Part shown: in pieces, positions 53,139 through 62,316 of the stretch
Numbering within the stretch: the first letter of the stretch is position 1
How the letters are laid out: each line of letters begins with the position of its first letter
Source: Nitratireductor kimnyeongensis
GTDB taxonomy: Bacteria > Pseudomonadota > Alphaproteobacteria > Rhizobiales > Rhizobiaceae
Direction: 5' to 3'
Assembly: GCF_019891395.1 (NCBI RefSeq)
Contig: NZ_CP078143.1
Location: 1,464,001 to 1,528,000, forward strand
DNA: 64,000 bases
Made by a program: the position numbers and the translations under genes
The notes under the pieces: model-generated
Databases searched by the model: none
What the model saw: the letters and a program-made list of their open reading frames with translations, nothing else
Told to the model about the DNA's origin: nothing

Positions 53139-54098
53139 ATGAACATCTCCTCACCGATGACCGCCACCGATCAGGATTTCAACAGCTATTACGTGTCTGA
53201 AATCGAGCCCGCGCTTGCACGCGCGAACCGGCGTCGGACTATCCGAATGCGGATAGTGGTTGGCCTTGCCGCTCTCGGCACAATCGGATTCTGTGCAATC
53301 GCTGCCCTTGCGTTGGTGGGCATGACCAACCATCCGGGCGCGTTGGCCGCCTTTGCCCTGGGGTTCGGCGGCTTGCTGGGGGCGGGAGTTCTATATCAGG
53401 GCCTTACCAACGAGTATAAGCGGGTTTTGACAGGAGGCGTCTGCTCCTATCTGGGTTTTGACTACAAACTTGGTGGCTTCGATTTTCCGCTGGCTCGCTT
53501 CCATCCGCTTCTCCCACGCTTTACAGGCGCCAAATTGGAAGACCGTATACGCGGCCGCGTAGGAGACGTGGATTTCGAGCTGTGCGAGGGCAAGCTCTCC
53601 AGGAAGGACGCCAAATGGCGCACCATCATGCTTGCCTACAGCTTCTCGAAACCGTTCAAGGGCGAGACCTGCGTGGTCGCGGATACCGACTGGATCGGTA
53701 ACGCAATCGAGCGTTTGCGTCAGGCGGGGGAGCGGGTGCGACTTGAAAGCTCGCAATTCGAGGAGCGCTTTGAGGTCTTCTCCACCGATCAACTCGAAGC
53801 CCGGTATTTGCTCACGCCACGTTTCATGGAGCAGATTCTTGAGCTCACCCAACGTTTCAACAACAAGCGCGGTGTGGCATTGGCCTTTCACGAGAGCCAA
53901 TTACTGATAGCCATACGGATTGGTTCGATGGCCCGCCGTTTCGAGATCGGAAATGTGTTCGGCGAAGTCAGGGATGGTAAAGAGCGAGCCTACAAAATCC
54001 TGACCGAGCTCAATTTAGTGACTGACATAGTCAGCGTTCTGGGTTTGGCCGGTTCCAGACCAGCAGAGGCTATTCAGGGCAAGGGCGTGGCCGGTTGA
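53139..54098 (+). CDS. DUF3137 membrane protein
   Basis: A 319-residue protein with two N-terminal membrane helices (about 37-60 and 66-85) and a cytoplasmic DUF3137 domain (about 100-300). Conserved pieces: 'YLGFDYKLGGFDFPLARFHPLLPRFTGAKLEDRIRGRVGDVDFELCEGKLSRKD', 'FKGETCVVADTDWIGNAIERLRQAGERVRLESSQFEERFEVFSTDQLEARYLLTPRFMEQILELTQRF'. DUF3137 genes usually sit beside lemA; here the SSS transporter gene lies between it and lemA on the opposite strand. Function unknown. Confidence 0.9.
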   Translation: MNISSPMTATDQDFNSYYVSEIEPALARANRRRTIRMRIVVGLAALGTIGFCAIAALALVGMTNHPGALAAFALGFGGLLGAGVLYQGLTNEYKRVLTGGVCSYLGFDYKLGGFDFPLARFHPLLPRFTGAKLEDRIRGRVGDVDFELCEGKLSRKDAKWRTIMLAYSFSKPFKGETCVVADTDWIGNAIERLRQAGERVRLESSQFEERFEVFSTDQLEARYLLTPRFMEQILELTQRFNNKRGVALAFHESQLLIAIRIGSMARRFEIGNVFGEVRDGKERAYKILTELNLVTDIVSVLGLAGSRPAEAIQGKGVAG

Positions 54099-54121
54099 CC
54101 GCGCATTACGCAAAGCCTCTT

Positions 54122-55462
54122 TTATCGGCTATCGGCGCTGAATGAACTCTCGAGATCTGCCGGTGGCCGACTGTCTTTGCGGAGCGGCCATATCCAGGCA
54201 ACACCATATGCCACAAGCGCAACTCCAAAACCTAGAAAAGCAGTATAATTCAAATCGATGCCGACTAGGACAAAACTGACCACCACGCCAAGATTCAATG
54301 ATAGAGTTGCCGATGCAGAGCGCAGATTCCGCAAAAGCAATGCGGCAAGAACAGCAGGCAGGAACACGACGAGTGAGCTGAAAGCTGCGATAATGGAGTT
54401 GAGGAGAGGCCCAAGCGCGTACGCGACAACAGTAAGCAGGACAAACAACATCAGCACCATCAACTGGAGCTGCCTCAACGTATAGCGTGTCCGCTCCAGA
54501 CTGGTAAGCAACGGCATGACGAATGTGTCCATCGTCGACATAAGAACCGCTATGAGCATGACATCGGCTAACCAGGCCCAATGAGCCGGCATGGTTTCAC
54601 GCAGCACTGTGAGAACCTCTTCACCGGCATGGCCTTTGAGGCCCAACCAGACGATACCCAGGTAGCAGAACAGGCACAGCGGCGCGGCAAGCAGAAATGC
54701 TCTCCGCGCGACCTCCGGGGCTCTGGCCGTGGCCATTCTTTGCCAATTGTCGATCGCAAGGACGGCACTGACTGGAATGAAAAGCCAAACACCCACAAGC
54801 AGCGGAAATTTATAGGGACCCAGGTCGAAGGGGTTTTCGATGTGAGGTGCACCGCCGGCATTTGTGAGCGTGAGCACTCCTACCCCTAGGAGGATGATGG
54901 CAGCCTGAAAGACATCCGTTTCCGTTGCGACACGATACCCGCCAATGGCGGTATAAATCCCAGTGAAAGCGCTCGCCAGAAGCAGCGCGCCCAAGCTCGA
55001 AACGGGCATAATCGCCGATAAAATGGCGGCCAGCGCCAAAAGCTGCACCGCCGTGCGCAACAGGAAGACGAAAGCGATCGGAATCCACACTGCTAGCGGA
55101 TGACGAACCCGGTGCGTTGCGACGATCAAATCGACAAGCCCGTGAACGCCAAAATGCTGCGATTGGCGGTGAACGAGTGGAGCAATGGCGCCACAGATTG
55201 CGAGTCCGAGTGCATACGCAAACGCAAGGGATACGCCGAGTATCGGGCTTGCGTCCGAGAATAACAGCAGCGCTACAAACGTGCCTGCACCGATGTTTCC
55301 ACACACGATTCCGGCGATGGTCGCAAGCAACCCGGTGCGTCCAGAATTAAAGATGAAGTCATCTCGTGTCGCGTTGCGTGCGCGCATGAGCGCATAGACG
55401 AGAGGCGCAAACAGGACAAAGACAATCGGGACAAGTTCAAGAACGTCTAAAGGCAAATGCAT
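54122..55462 (-). CDS. Sodium/solute symporter (SSS)-type membrane transporter
   Basis: A 446-residue membrane protein with about 13 hydrophobic helices. 'FNSGRTGLLATIAGIVCGNIGAGTFVALLLFSDASPILGVSLAFAYALGL' and 'TAIGGYRVATETDVFQAAIILLGVGVLTLT' match the SSS (SLC5-like) core helices, including the 'GGxxxVxxTDxxQ' stretch of helix 5. The substrate is unknown and key sodium-site residues cannot be checked here. Its start and that of lemA are divergent, with one copy of the 16-bp palindrome between them. Confidence 0.8.
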   Translation of the reverse strand: MHLPLDVLELVPIVFVLFAPLVYALMRARNATRDDFIFNSGRTGLLATIAGIVCGNIGAGTFVALLLFSDASPILGVSLAFAYALGLAICGAIAPLVHRQSQHFGVHGLVDLIVATHRVRHPLAVWIPIAFVFLLRTAVQLLALAAILSAIMPVSSLGALLLASAFTGIYTAIGGYRVATETDVFQAAIILLGVGVLTLTNAGGAPHIENPFDLGPYKFPLLVGVWLFIPVSAVLAIDNWQRMATARAPEVARRAFLLAAPLCLFCYLGIVWLGLKGHAGEEVLTVLRETMPAHWAWLADVMLIAVLMSTMDTFVMPLLTSLERTRYTLRQLQLMVLMLFVLLTVVAYALGPLLNSIIAAFSSLVVFLPAVLAALLLRNLRSASATLSLNLGVVVSFVLVGIDLNYTAFLGFGVALVAYGVAWIWPLRKDSRPPADLESSFSADSR

Positions 55463-55551
55463 CTGAGAAGGGTATCACTCATCACTACGAGCTAGCCGAT
55501 TGTACTGCAGCTTAAACATGGTTCCCACCCACTCCTGACAGTTTTGCAAGC

Positions 55552-55567
55552 TCCCTCATTTGGGGGA
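55552..55567. promoter_or_regulatory. 16-bp palindromic motif, copy B (TCCCTCATTTGGGGGA)
   Basis: Half-sites TCCCTCA and TGGGGGA are inverted, spaced by TT, one mismatch. It is 79 bp upstream of the lemA start and 90 bp upstream of the divergent SSS gene. The identical 16-mer occurs at 63710-63725 upstream of the secreted three-gene operon. Confidence 0.6.
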
Positions 55568-55645
55568 CGCGGTCGCGCCCGCGCGGGGCTAGGTCCAGAC
55601 TGCAGAATACCAGGCACCGTGGCTGGAAAGGCATTCGGAACAGGC

Positions 55646-56221
55646 ATGATCACAACCATTCTTATAATAGCAGCGGCTATACTCTTGTTCATTTACCTGC
55701 AGAACCGTCTGGCAGCAGCGAAGAACGCAGTGGCCAATGGCTACTCAGGCATCGATGTTCAGCTCAAGCGCCGTCACGACCTCATTCCTGCTCTGGTTGA
55801 CGCGGTGCGGGGCGCGATCTCGCAGGAAAATCGTGTATTCGATGCACTGCTGGAAGCCCGACAAACCGCGATGCATGCGCGTTTGAGCGACATCGAAACC
55901 GTCCAAAAAGCTGAAAACGGCTTGTCCGCCGCGCTCCATGCCTTCCTTGCATATTCGGAAGACACGCCGGAGATCAGCTCAACGGAAAATGTGCGGGAAC
56001 TGCAGAGGCAACTAGAGGAGACAGAAGACCAGATCAGCGCGTCAAGGCGGCTCTACAATGCAAATGTCGAGCGCTACAACACGCTTCTCGACGCCATTCC
56101 ATCGAATTGGGTCGGACGCGCAATGGGGCTTGATCACGCAAAGCCTTTTTCTCTCACCCCTGCGGAAACTGAAGCCGTGCGTACGATGCCGGAGATCAGT
56201 CTGCCCGGTACCCGTCAATGA
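55646..56221 (+). CDS. lemA: LemA family membrane protein
   Basis: A 191-residue LemA protein: an N-terminal transmembrane helix (MITTILIIAAAILLFIYLQNRLAAAKNAVA) followed by a helical bundle with the family hallmark 'NGYSGIDVQLKRRHDLIPALVDAVRGAISQE', 'ENVRELQRQLEETEDQISASRRLYNANVERYNTLLDAIPSNWVG' and 'PFSLTPAE'. Function unknown beyond the coiled bundle fold. Start 55646 fits the membrane helix; the longer frame upstream is non-conserved. The stop overlaps the start of the next gene (ATGA). Confidence 0.93.
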   Translation: MITTILIIAAAILLFIYLQNRLAAAKNAVANGYSGIDVQLKRRHDLIPALVDAVRGAISQENRVFDALLEARQTAMHARLSDIETVQKAENGLSAALHAFLAYSEDTPEISSTENVRELQRQLEETEDQISASRRLYNANVERYNTLLDAIPSNWVGRAMGLDHAKPFSLTPAETEAVRTMPEISLPGTRQ

Positions 56222-57243
56222 GCGCACGACGACATTGGGATCCGTTCGAAGGAGATATTTCGGTCTCGACGCCGGATACTGCGAGCACCCGGCAGGGCAT
56301 AGCGCTTCCAATTTGGTTGAAGCGTCTCCCCCTGCCGCTTGCGCTTGTGGGTTTGGTCTGGACAATGGCTGCGGGCGTCATGGCCAACAGCTTTCCCTTT
56401 GTGCCCATCGCCGCCACCACGCTGGCCTTCGGCTCGATCTTTCTGGTGGAGATCCTCGAAAATGCGGACGGCCGCCGGCTCGTGCGTCGTGTGAACATCG
56501 CAAGGAAAAAGGGTTGGTCCTATACGGGAAAGTTTCTCGAATGGCAGATGGCCCGAACCCCTGTTCGCGACTCCGAGGGCAATTACGAACGCCGTTCGCA
56601 ACGGGTAAAGCCGCCGCGGCTGGAGAAGATCGAGGCGCGCATACCCGAACTGACCAAGGTGCAGGCAGGATCCTTCATGGGAGTGCGGCTCGATGGTGAG
56701 TTCTGGGGCGAGAGCGAACAGGATCATCTGCCTTTGTGGGTCGCGGTGGGCGCCATGCAGATGGAGGCCGGGCTCGGCACGCCCGAAATGCGAAGGGATG
56801 CGAAGGGCGGCAGAGGCGGCTTCGGTCAGTTCTTCTCGCTGTTGGGGGCTTACCGGATTGATCGGAACACCGGGATTCGTGCGGTGATCCGCCCGGAGAA
56901 CATTGTCAACAAAGGACCGCTGGATCGCGACATCAAGACGGAATCCATCCAGTTCAACGAGAGATTTCATATCTCGGGCCGACCGCTATCATCCGGCAAT
57001 GGCCACGACATTGCACAGGATGTCTTGCGCATTCTCACACCGGCAACCCAGGCTGCAATGCTTGATCTGGGCGTTCGTTTTCACAATGTGGGTTTCATCG
57101 TGGACGATGATGTGCTGTTTTTCATGGCACAGGATACCCTGGTTGGAGAGAATGCCTCTGAAGGTGGCATCGACCGCCTGTTGCCTGGCATGTTGGAAGA
57201 ATTTGAAGCAGCCAAGCTTTCAATCAAGCGCTATGTTGAATGA
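56218..57243 (+). CDS. DUF3137-like membrane protein (second copy)
   Basis: A 341-residue protein with two hydrophobic helices (about 34-55 and 58-80), then a cytoplasmic part. The end reads 'DIKTESIQFNERFHISGRPLSSGNGHDIAQDVLRILTPATQAAMLDLGVRFHNVGFIVDDDVLFFMAQDTL', aligning with 'LESSQFEERFEVFSTDQLEARYLLTPRFMEQILELTQRF' of the DUF3137 protein at 53139. I therefore class it as a divergent DUF3137 relative. It is translationally coupled to lemA, the usual lemA-DUF3137 pair. Confidence 0.8.
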   Translation: MSARRHWDPFEGDISVSTPDTASTRQGIALPIWLKRLPLPLALVGLVWTMAAGVMANSFPFVPIAATTLAFGSIFLVEILENADGRRLVRRVNIARKKGWSYTGKFLEWQMARTPVRDSEGNYERRSQRVKPPRLEKIEARIPELTKVQAGSFMGVRLDGEFWGESEQDHLPLWVAVGAMQMEAGLGTPEMRRDAKGGRGGFGQFFSLLGAYRIDRNTGIRAVIRPENIVNKGPLDRDIKTESIQFNERFHISGRPLSSGNGHDIAQDVLRILTPATQAAMLDLGVRFHNVGFIVDDDVLFFMAQDTLVGENASEGGIDRLLPGMLEEFEAAKLSIKRYVE

Positions 57244-57339
57244 CCACCAGACTGCGGCAAGCGGTCCCTTCGATGAAGCAGAAGATCCAACTGCACCTTC
57301 GTGGTTCGCTTCACTCCCCAGCGGACCTTTTCTATAGTC

Positions 57340-57355
57340 CTCCCCAAATGACAAA
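57340..57355. promoter_or_regulatory. 16-bp palindromic motif, degenerate copy C
   Basis: CTCCCCAAATGACAAA shares the core CCCCA-AA-TGA with the minus-strand reading of the conserved 16-mer. It is 103 bp upstream of the luxR start, so the regulator may control itself. The right half is weak. Confidence 0.4.
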
Positions 57356-57457
57356 AAGACTGACAGCGCCATTCAGGTAAAGTTCACACGAACACGGGTA
57401 AACAACCTTGGAGTTGTTTCAGGTGTTGCAGACGCTGAGTGGCTTGGGGGATGACAC

Positions 57458-59275
57458 ATGAATGCCGCCTTCCTGGTTGGAGAAGACAACCAGCCATTGC
57501 TATTGCGCAAGTGGACGGTCGACCCGGGGCATAGGCCAACGGGCGGCGTCAAAGCCGTTTTTCTCGGCCATAGCCAGCCCACGCATTCAGACATGCTCTC
57601 TGATCTGGGATCAGCCTTCCAGAGACTGGGGTGGAACGCATATTCAGGGGATGTGCGCGGCCATGGCAAGTCCACCAGCCGCCTCAACCCGCTGGGCCAC
57701 CTTGACTACAAAGACGGGTGGCAGCGCGCTGTCGCCGACATGCGGCTCTTCTACCAAACGAGCTTCGCCGATATCCCATGGGAGCATCGCCTCGTCGTCG
57801 TCCCCAACATCACCGCCCTTCTGACACTCGAAGTGCTCAAAACCTGGCCGGACCTTGCTCGCCACATCGTTTTGATATCTCCGCCACCGAACCAGCGTGC
57901 CATCGCCATGTTCGGCAAAACCTTCTCCCAGACACGTTGCAAACTCGGTTCTGCGGATACGCCGGACGAGCAGTCACTACATCATCTCTACGCATTCCTT
58001 GGCTCACACCTCAAGGAGCGCCGACACCCCGCAGATGTAATGAGCGCGGATCGCGCCGTGATCGATTCCGTGATCAGCGACCCTTTGGGTTGGCCGACGC
58101 CCACGCCTGCGTATTGGTACAACATTTTTTCGGGCATGTTGTCGGCCTGGAAGTGGCCAAAAGGCGCGTCTGTTGTTCCTGGCACACGTGGGCTGATCTT
58201 GTTTGGTGGCGAAGATGCCATGTTGCGAGACGGTGGCTTTCTGCCACCTGTTGAACGCTTCCTCGAACGGGTGGGCTTTGACGATATCGCCTCAGCGCGC
58301 ATCGAAGGAGCTCGTTCGGCCCTTTTTCTGGAAGAAAAACGCTTCGGGATTGCGGAACGCATCATCCGATGGGTCGGCGAGGAGTGGCACCCGGAAGAGG
58401 GGAGCGACGAGATCGGTGTCGCAGAACTCACTTCCGAATTGCTTGCCATGACCGGGAGCCTGGGATCAGCCTCAGACATGAACCCCGGCGAGCTCGTTGA
58501 ACTTTGCTACAATGCAATAGACGATGAAAGCCGCTGGAATGAGATCATCTATCGCATGATTTACGAGGCCGAACGTTCCGGCGACTTGGCCGAGGCTGCC
58601 TTGCACAAGCGCATACTCTCGTTGATGCCGCACTGGGAGCGTTCATTCAATCTCAACCGCCAGGTCATGATGAATGCCACGCTCGGCGTGCTGCTCCAAT
58701 CGGTCATTGAACGGCTTCAGATCGGTGTCGCAATACTCGACAGCGAAGGAGGCTTGCTTCATTCCAATCGAACCTATTTCGAGGCACTGTCCCGATTGTT
58801 TCCCCGCAACAGGCTGTCGGACACTGATCAACGCAGCCTGAATCCGCTCACCCGGGAGCTATTGACCGGTGAGCTGATCGATAGAGCCAGCCGAAAGGGC
58901 AACCGCGAGACGCTTATCGTTCACGATGATGTCCCGGTTGGTTTCCGCTTTCATCCGGACGCCCTGAAGCAAACGAGTCTCCAGCGGCAGGGGCCCGCTT
59001 CCGTTCTGGTGCTTCGCACAAGCGAAGAGCGAAAACTCGCTGCGGATTCGCGCCTTGCGCTGGTCGAGCTTGCCTATGGTTTGACGGGCAAGGAAGCCGA
59101 AATCGTGCTTCTGATCGCCGGTGGAAAATCCCCCGAAGAAGCCGCCGAAACCCTTGGCATCCTGGTAAGCACCGTGCGTGGACATTTGAAAAAGGCATTT
59201 TCGAAAATGAACGTCCACACCCAGTCGGAGCTGACCTCTCGGATATTGTCCGGACCGGTCGGCTGGCTTGGTTAG
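57458..59275 (+). CDS. LuxR-family regulator with degenerate alpha/beta-hydrolase and PAS-like domains
   Basis: A 605-residue three-part protein. Residues ~20-300 have the alpha/beta-hydrolase layout: 'AVFLGHSQPTHSDMLSDLGSAFQRLGWNAYSGDVRGHGKS', 'WEHRLVVVPNITALLTLEVL' and 'RGLILFGGEDAMLRDG'. The nucleophile elbow, normally G-x-S-x-G, reads P-N-I-T-A, so the Ser nucleophile is gone and this part is likely a ligand sensor. Residues ~395-540 look like a PAS domain ('ERLQIGVAILDSEGGLLHSNRTYFEAL'). The C-terminus is a LuxR HTH ('YGLTGKEAEIVLLIAGGKSPEEAAETLGILVSTVRGHLKKAFSKMNVHTQSELTSRI'). Its start lies after GGGGGA. A likely local regulator of the envelope cluster. Confidence 0.85.
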   Translation: MNAAFLVGEDNQPLLLRKWTVDPGHRPTGGVKAVFLGHSQPTHSDMLSDLGSAFQRLGWNAYSGDVRGHGKSTSRLNPLGHLDYKDGWQRAVADMRLFYQTSFADIPWEHRLVVVPNITALLTLEVLKTWPDLARHIVLISPPPNQRAIAMFGKTFSQTRCKLGSADTPDEQSLHHLYAFLGSHLKERRHPADVMSADRAVIDSVISDPLGWPTPTPAYWYNIFSGMLSAWKWPKGASVVPGTRGLILFGGEDAMLRDGGFLPPVERFLERVGFDDIASARIEGARSALFLEEKRFGIAERIIRWVGEEWHPEEGSDEIGVAELTSELLAMTGSLGSASDMNPGELVELCYNAIDDESRWNEIIYRMIYEAERSGDLAEAALHKRILSLMPHWERSFNLNRQVMMNATLGVLLQSVIERLQIGVAILDSEGGLLHSNRTYFEALSRLFPRNRLSDTDQRSLNPLTRELLTGELIDRASRKGNRETLIVHDDVPVGFRFHPDALKQTSLQRQGPASVLVLRTSEERKLAADSRLALVELAYGLTGKEAEIVLLIAGGKSPEEAAETLGILVSTVRGHLKKAFSKMNVHTQSELTSRILSGPVGWLG

Positions 59276-59303
59276 AGCCGGTTAACAGGCGGCAGCTCGA
59301 CAT

Positions 59304-60332
59304 TCACCGGTTGGGGTTGGCCAGATGCGACATGATCCGAAGCGCATCGTTCAGTGAGATCCCCATTTCATCACAGGCGCCGGGCGCATTGGTGGCGCAT
59401 GCCGCCAGCGGCCATTCATAGGAGTATTCGGGCAGACCCAGACGATGCAGCGCCTCGTGCGGGGTGAGGCCCGAGGCAGCCCCCTTGCAACCAAACGCCG
59501 CAGCGCATGCCCACAGTTCATCCTGCTCTCGCGTGAAAGCGGCGATCTCCGCATTGGTGAATTTCTCGCCGGACAGTCCGCTCTCTTCATCGCTGCCGAC
59601 CTCTTCCTCGGTGAACGACATAGCCCCACCGCCGTCGGTAGCCTCTTCCTCGGTGAATGACATGCCCCCGTCCTCCACATCTACCGAGAGATCCTGTCTC
59701 GACCCCTCCTCTTTGGATTCGGCCTCTGGATTTCCGTATTCCTCCTGATAGGCTTCACGGGCACCTTGTGCAGTATTGTGACCCGTCAGGACAAGCGCGT
59801 CATCCTGCGAAACCGCCAAACCCTCGCACCCGAGGCCCGCCGCGCACGCCAGAGCATCGTGTTCCGCCACAGAAGCCTCGTCAAACTCCACTGCCTTTGT
59901 GCCGCTTTCGGAACTCTCCACCCGCTCGAACAGGCTGTCTTTACCCTGGGGCTCATCGCTGGCGCTATCAGCCCCCCCTTCGCCTGTCTCATTCGAAGGT
60001 TCCGGCTCCAGAGCCTCCGGGTCTCCGTATTGCTCTATATAAGCCTCACGTGCGCCTTCGGCGTCATTGTGCCCCGTCAGGACAAGCGCGTCATCTTGCG
60101 AAACAGCCAATCCCTCGCACCCGAGGCCCGCCGCACAGGCCAGAGCGTCGTGTTCCGCCACAGAAGCCTCGTCGAACTCCATTTTGCCGCTTTCGGAACG
60201 CTCCACCCGCTCGAACAGGCTGCCTTCCCCTTCAGCAGACGGAGCACCCCCCTGCGCCTGGACCGGAGACATCGCCACCGCCCAGCAGGTGAGCATCATG
60301 CATGCGTGAACGAGGGCATGACGGAGCCTCAT
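59304..60332 (-). CDS. Exported cysteine-pair repeat protein
   Basis: A 342-residue exported protein with a signal peptide (residues 1-~26, cleavage near VQA/QGG). It has two nearly identical ~70-residue repeats (residues 38-106 and 133-203) with the core 'LACAAGLGCEGLAVSQDDAL', then two degenerate ones ('WACAAAFGCKGAASGLTPHEAL' and 'AACATNAPGACDEMGISLNDAL'). Each unit holds one C-x5/6-C pair, well suited for a disulfide in the periplasm or outside. Linkers are Glu/Gly/Ser-rich, with a short 'MSFTEEE' doublet. Start overlaps the VWA gene's stop (ATGA) with AGAGG upstream. I know no family; this is the third gene of the secreted operon. Confidence 0.78.
   Translation of the reverse strand: MRLRHALVHACMMLTCWAVAMSPVQAQGGAPSAEGEGSLFERVERSESGKMEFDEASVAEHDALACAAGLGCEGLAVSQDDALVLTGHNDAEGAREAYIEQYGDPEALEPEPSNETGEGGADSASDEPQGKDSLFERVESSESGTKAVEFDEASVAEHDALACAAGLGCEGLAVSQDDALVLTGHNTAQGAREAYQEEYGNPEAESKEEGSRQDLSVDVEDGGMSFTEEEATDGGGAMSFTEEEVGSDEESGLSGEKFTNAEIAAFTREQDELWACAAAFGCKGAASGLTPHEALHRLGLPEYSYEWPLAACATNAPGACDEMGISLNDALRIMSHLANPNR
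59724..59936. repeat. Direct repeat unit 2 of the cysteine-pair gene
   Basis: 213 bp, coding for residues 133-203. It is nearly identical in sequence to 60015-60221 (same codons over most of the length, two extra codons). Points to a recent tandem duplication. Confidence 0.85.
60015..60221. repeat. Direct repeat unit 1 of the cysteine-pair gene
   Basis: 207 bp coding for residues 38-106, the partner of 59724-59936. The two are separated by a 78-bp acidic linker. Confidence 0.85.
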
Positions 60333-62287
60333 GATTTTGGAACCTCTATGGCGAACCGATCAAACTCAAAATGGCTCTCCCCGGGCACGGCCTTGTGCCC
60401 ATGGCCACCCAGCACACTGGCTGCTCCCGACAAACGAAGCATGGTGATGGATTCGGTGGTGTAGCCCAGCGATTCCCCAGTGGCAGGGTCGCGCATCTCC
60501 AGAGAAGCAGTGATTTCCCGGCCGCGACGTTTCAGGAGCAACCGCGCCCCATCCTGCCCCAGAGCTTCCACGATGGCGTCCCCGCGCGCCCGTCCCTCCG
60601 CATCGCAAACACCGTCGACCCAGGGGCCACCAAAGAGGTTGGTGTCGAAAGACGTTTTCTCGGGGTCTTCCTCAGTTCCCGAAATCCGGAAAAGCGAAAG
60701 GTTCAGCAGAATGCCGCAGCCCTTTGGGTCCAGCCACATATGTGCGCCTACCTGATCATGGGCGGCGTTGAACAGCGACAACGTGACCCCCTCACGCATG
60801 GTCTGCACATTCAGCTTGAAATCGAGAACAAGATCGAAATCACCCTCAGGCAAAGGATGGTCCAGAACGAAACGGTTGGTTGCCTCGGCCTTCTGGAAAT
60901 GCGGCGCCTCTCCAATTGCAGCGACGAAAAGGGAGCCAGGAGGCGTGAACGCCGTGAGCTCCGGAATGGGGTTTTCCACCCGCCATTCCGCCTTCAGCGC
61001 CGGGCCATCAAACGTTTCTTCAAATACGGTTTCGACCGATGGCTGCGGCACAGGTGCCGGCGCGGGTGCGGCAGTCTCGGATTCCCGAACAGCCTCCTTG
61101 ACCGCCGCGACGAAGCTCTGGGCGTCATTTGCGGGATAGTAGGTCCCGTTGCCTTTCTCGGCGATGCACTGCAGCGCCGAATGTTCTTCCTCATTCAGGT
61201 CGAAGCCCACCACATGAACCCGCGTATCGATTCCAGATTCTGCCAGCCGGGCAGCCGCAGCACAGGGATCGCCCCCACAGGTTTCCAACCCGTCCGAAAT
61301 CAAAAGAACACTTGAGGACCGGCCGGATTTCGGCATCACGGATGCCGCCTGCTCCAATGCGTTGGCGATCGGGGTTTTCCCGAGCGGTGAAATTCCTTCT
61401 ATGGCGGGAATGAGCCGGCCCGCCGCATAATTGGCGACTGGATAGAGAACCTCCGTATCCGAACAATCCCCTTCACGCCGATGGCCATAGGCCATGAGCC
61501 CGACATTTGCCGACGGATCGAGATCGCCCACTATGCCAGCCAAGGCCTGGCGGGCTGTCGTGATCTTGGCAACGCCTTCCATCTGACCCCACATCGAACC
61601 CGACGCATCGAGAATGAGCAGGAGGTTGCGTCCATCGGGATTGATGCCATTCCCGGGCAGGTCGCCTTCTTCCATTCCGGGGACGATGACCGCTTCCTGG
61701 CCCTCCTCAGCGTCGGCGGCCGTAGGGTTCCCGCATGCGAAAGCGCACGGAATGGGGAAGCCTGCATTCTGGAGCGTGACCTCTCTTCCTGTATCGCGCC
61801 TGAGGTCTATCCCGAGACCGGAAGCCATATCGGCCAGCGACCAGTCATTATTTTCCGAGTAAATGTCGGAAATCTGCCAGACATTGTCGGGCTGTACCGG
61901 AACCAGCGCGTACAGGAATTTCTGGCGCTGCCCGAAATTAACGAGTTCGACCCACACCTGGGCCGCCCCGCGCAGGATAGGTGCATCGGCGTCTGCAAAG
62001 ACCTCGATACTGGAAATATCGTAGTCCTGAGCATTGTATATCGGGTCGAAGCCAAGGCGGCCCTGCAGCCCGTCGACCGCCAGCACATCCACCACATAAG
62101 GTGCCGCCGCCCGTGCATCGTTGAGCAGCGGACCTTGCATGCTGTCAAGATGCGTCTTGTGTGCGGTGATGAATTGCTCGACAAGAGCAACCGCTGCATT
62201 GACGTCCTGAGCGTGGGTATTTCCCCCAAGGACAACCGCCAGGGTGGTGGTCAGTCCGCAGAGAGCGATTCTTGATTGTCGAAACAT
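60329..62287 (-). CDS. Exported VWA-domain protein with C-terminal jelly-roll-like domain
   Basis: A 652-residue exported protein. After the signal peptide (MFRQSRIALCGLTTTLAVVLGGNTHAQ) comes an N-terminal domain (about 28-150) resembling DUF3828. A von Willebrand A domain spans about 220-400 with the MIDAS 'DASGSMWGQ', 'SPLGKTPIANALEQAA' and 'SSSVLLISDGLETCGGDPC'. The last ~210 residues are a beta-rich domain beginning 'ETFDGPALKAEWRVENP' and containing 'LPEGDFDLVLDFKLNVQTMREGVTLSLFN', matched by the upstream paralogue. Starts: ATG at 62287 fits the signal peptide; a TTG at 62320 overlaps the previous stop. VWA domains bind partners through a metal ion. Confidence 0.85.
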   Translation of the reverse strand: MFRQSRIALCGLTTTLAVVLGGNTHAQDVNAAVALVEQFITAHKTHLDSMQGPLLNDARAAAPYVVDVLAVDGLQGRLGFDPIYNAQDYDISSIEVFADADAPILRGAAQVWVELVNFGQRQKFLYALVPVQPDNVWQISDIYSENNDWSLADMASGLGIDLRRDTGREVTLQNAGFPIPCAFACGNPTAADAEEGQEAVIVPGMEEGDLPGNGINPDGRNLLLILDASGSMWGQMEGVAKITTARQALAGIVGDLDPSANVGLMAYGHRREGDCSDTEVLYPVANYAAGRLIPAIEGISPLGKTPIANALEQAASVMPKSGRSSSVLLISDGLETCGGDPCAAAARLAESGIDTRVHVVGFDLNEEEHSALQCIAEKGNGTYYPANDAQSFVAAVKEAVRESETAAPAPAPVPQPSVETVFEETFDGPALKAEWRVENPIPELTAFTPPGSLFVAAIGEAPHFQKAEATNRFVLDHPLPEGDFDLVLDFKLNVQTMREGVTLSLFNAAHDQVGAHMWLDPKGCGILLNLSLFRISGTEEDPEKTSFDTNLFGGPWVDGVCDAEGRARGDAIVEALGQDGARLLLKRRGREITASLEMRDPATGESLGYTTESITMLRLSGAASVLGGHGHKAVPGESHFEFDRFAIEVPKS

Positions 62288-62316
62288 GGCCGGAATTCCC
62301 ATCATGATGGCCGCGG

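Noticed and set aside
59724..60221. CRISPR-like repeats
   Set aside because: The repeats are long (about 210 bp), only two, and in frame within an exported protein gene.
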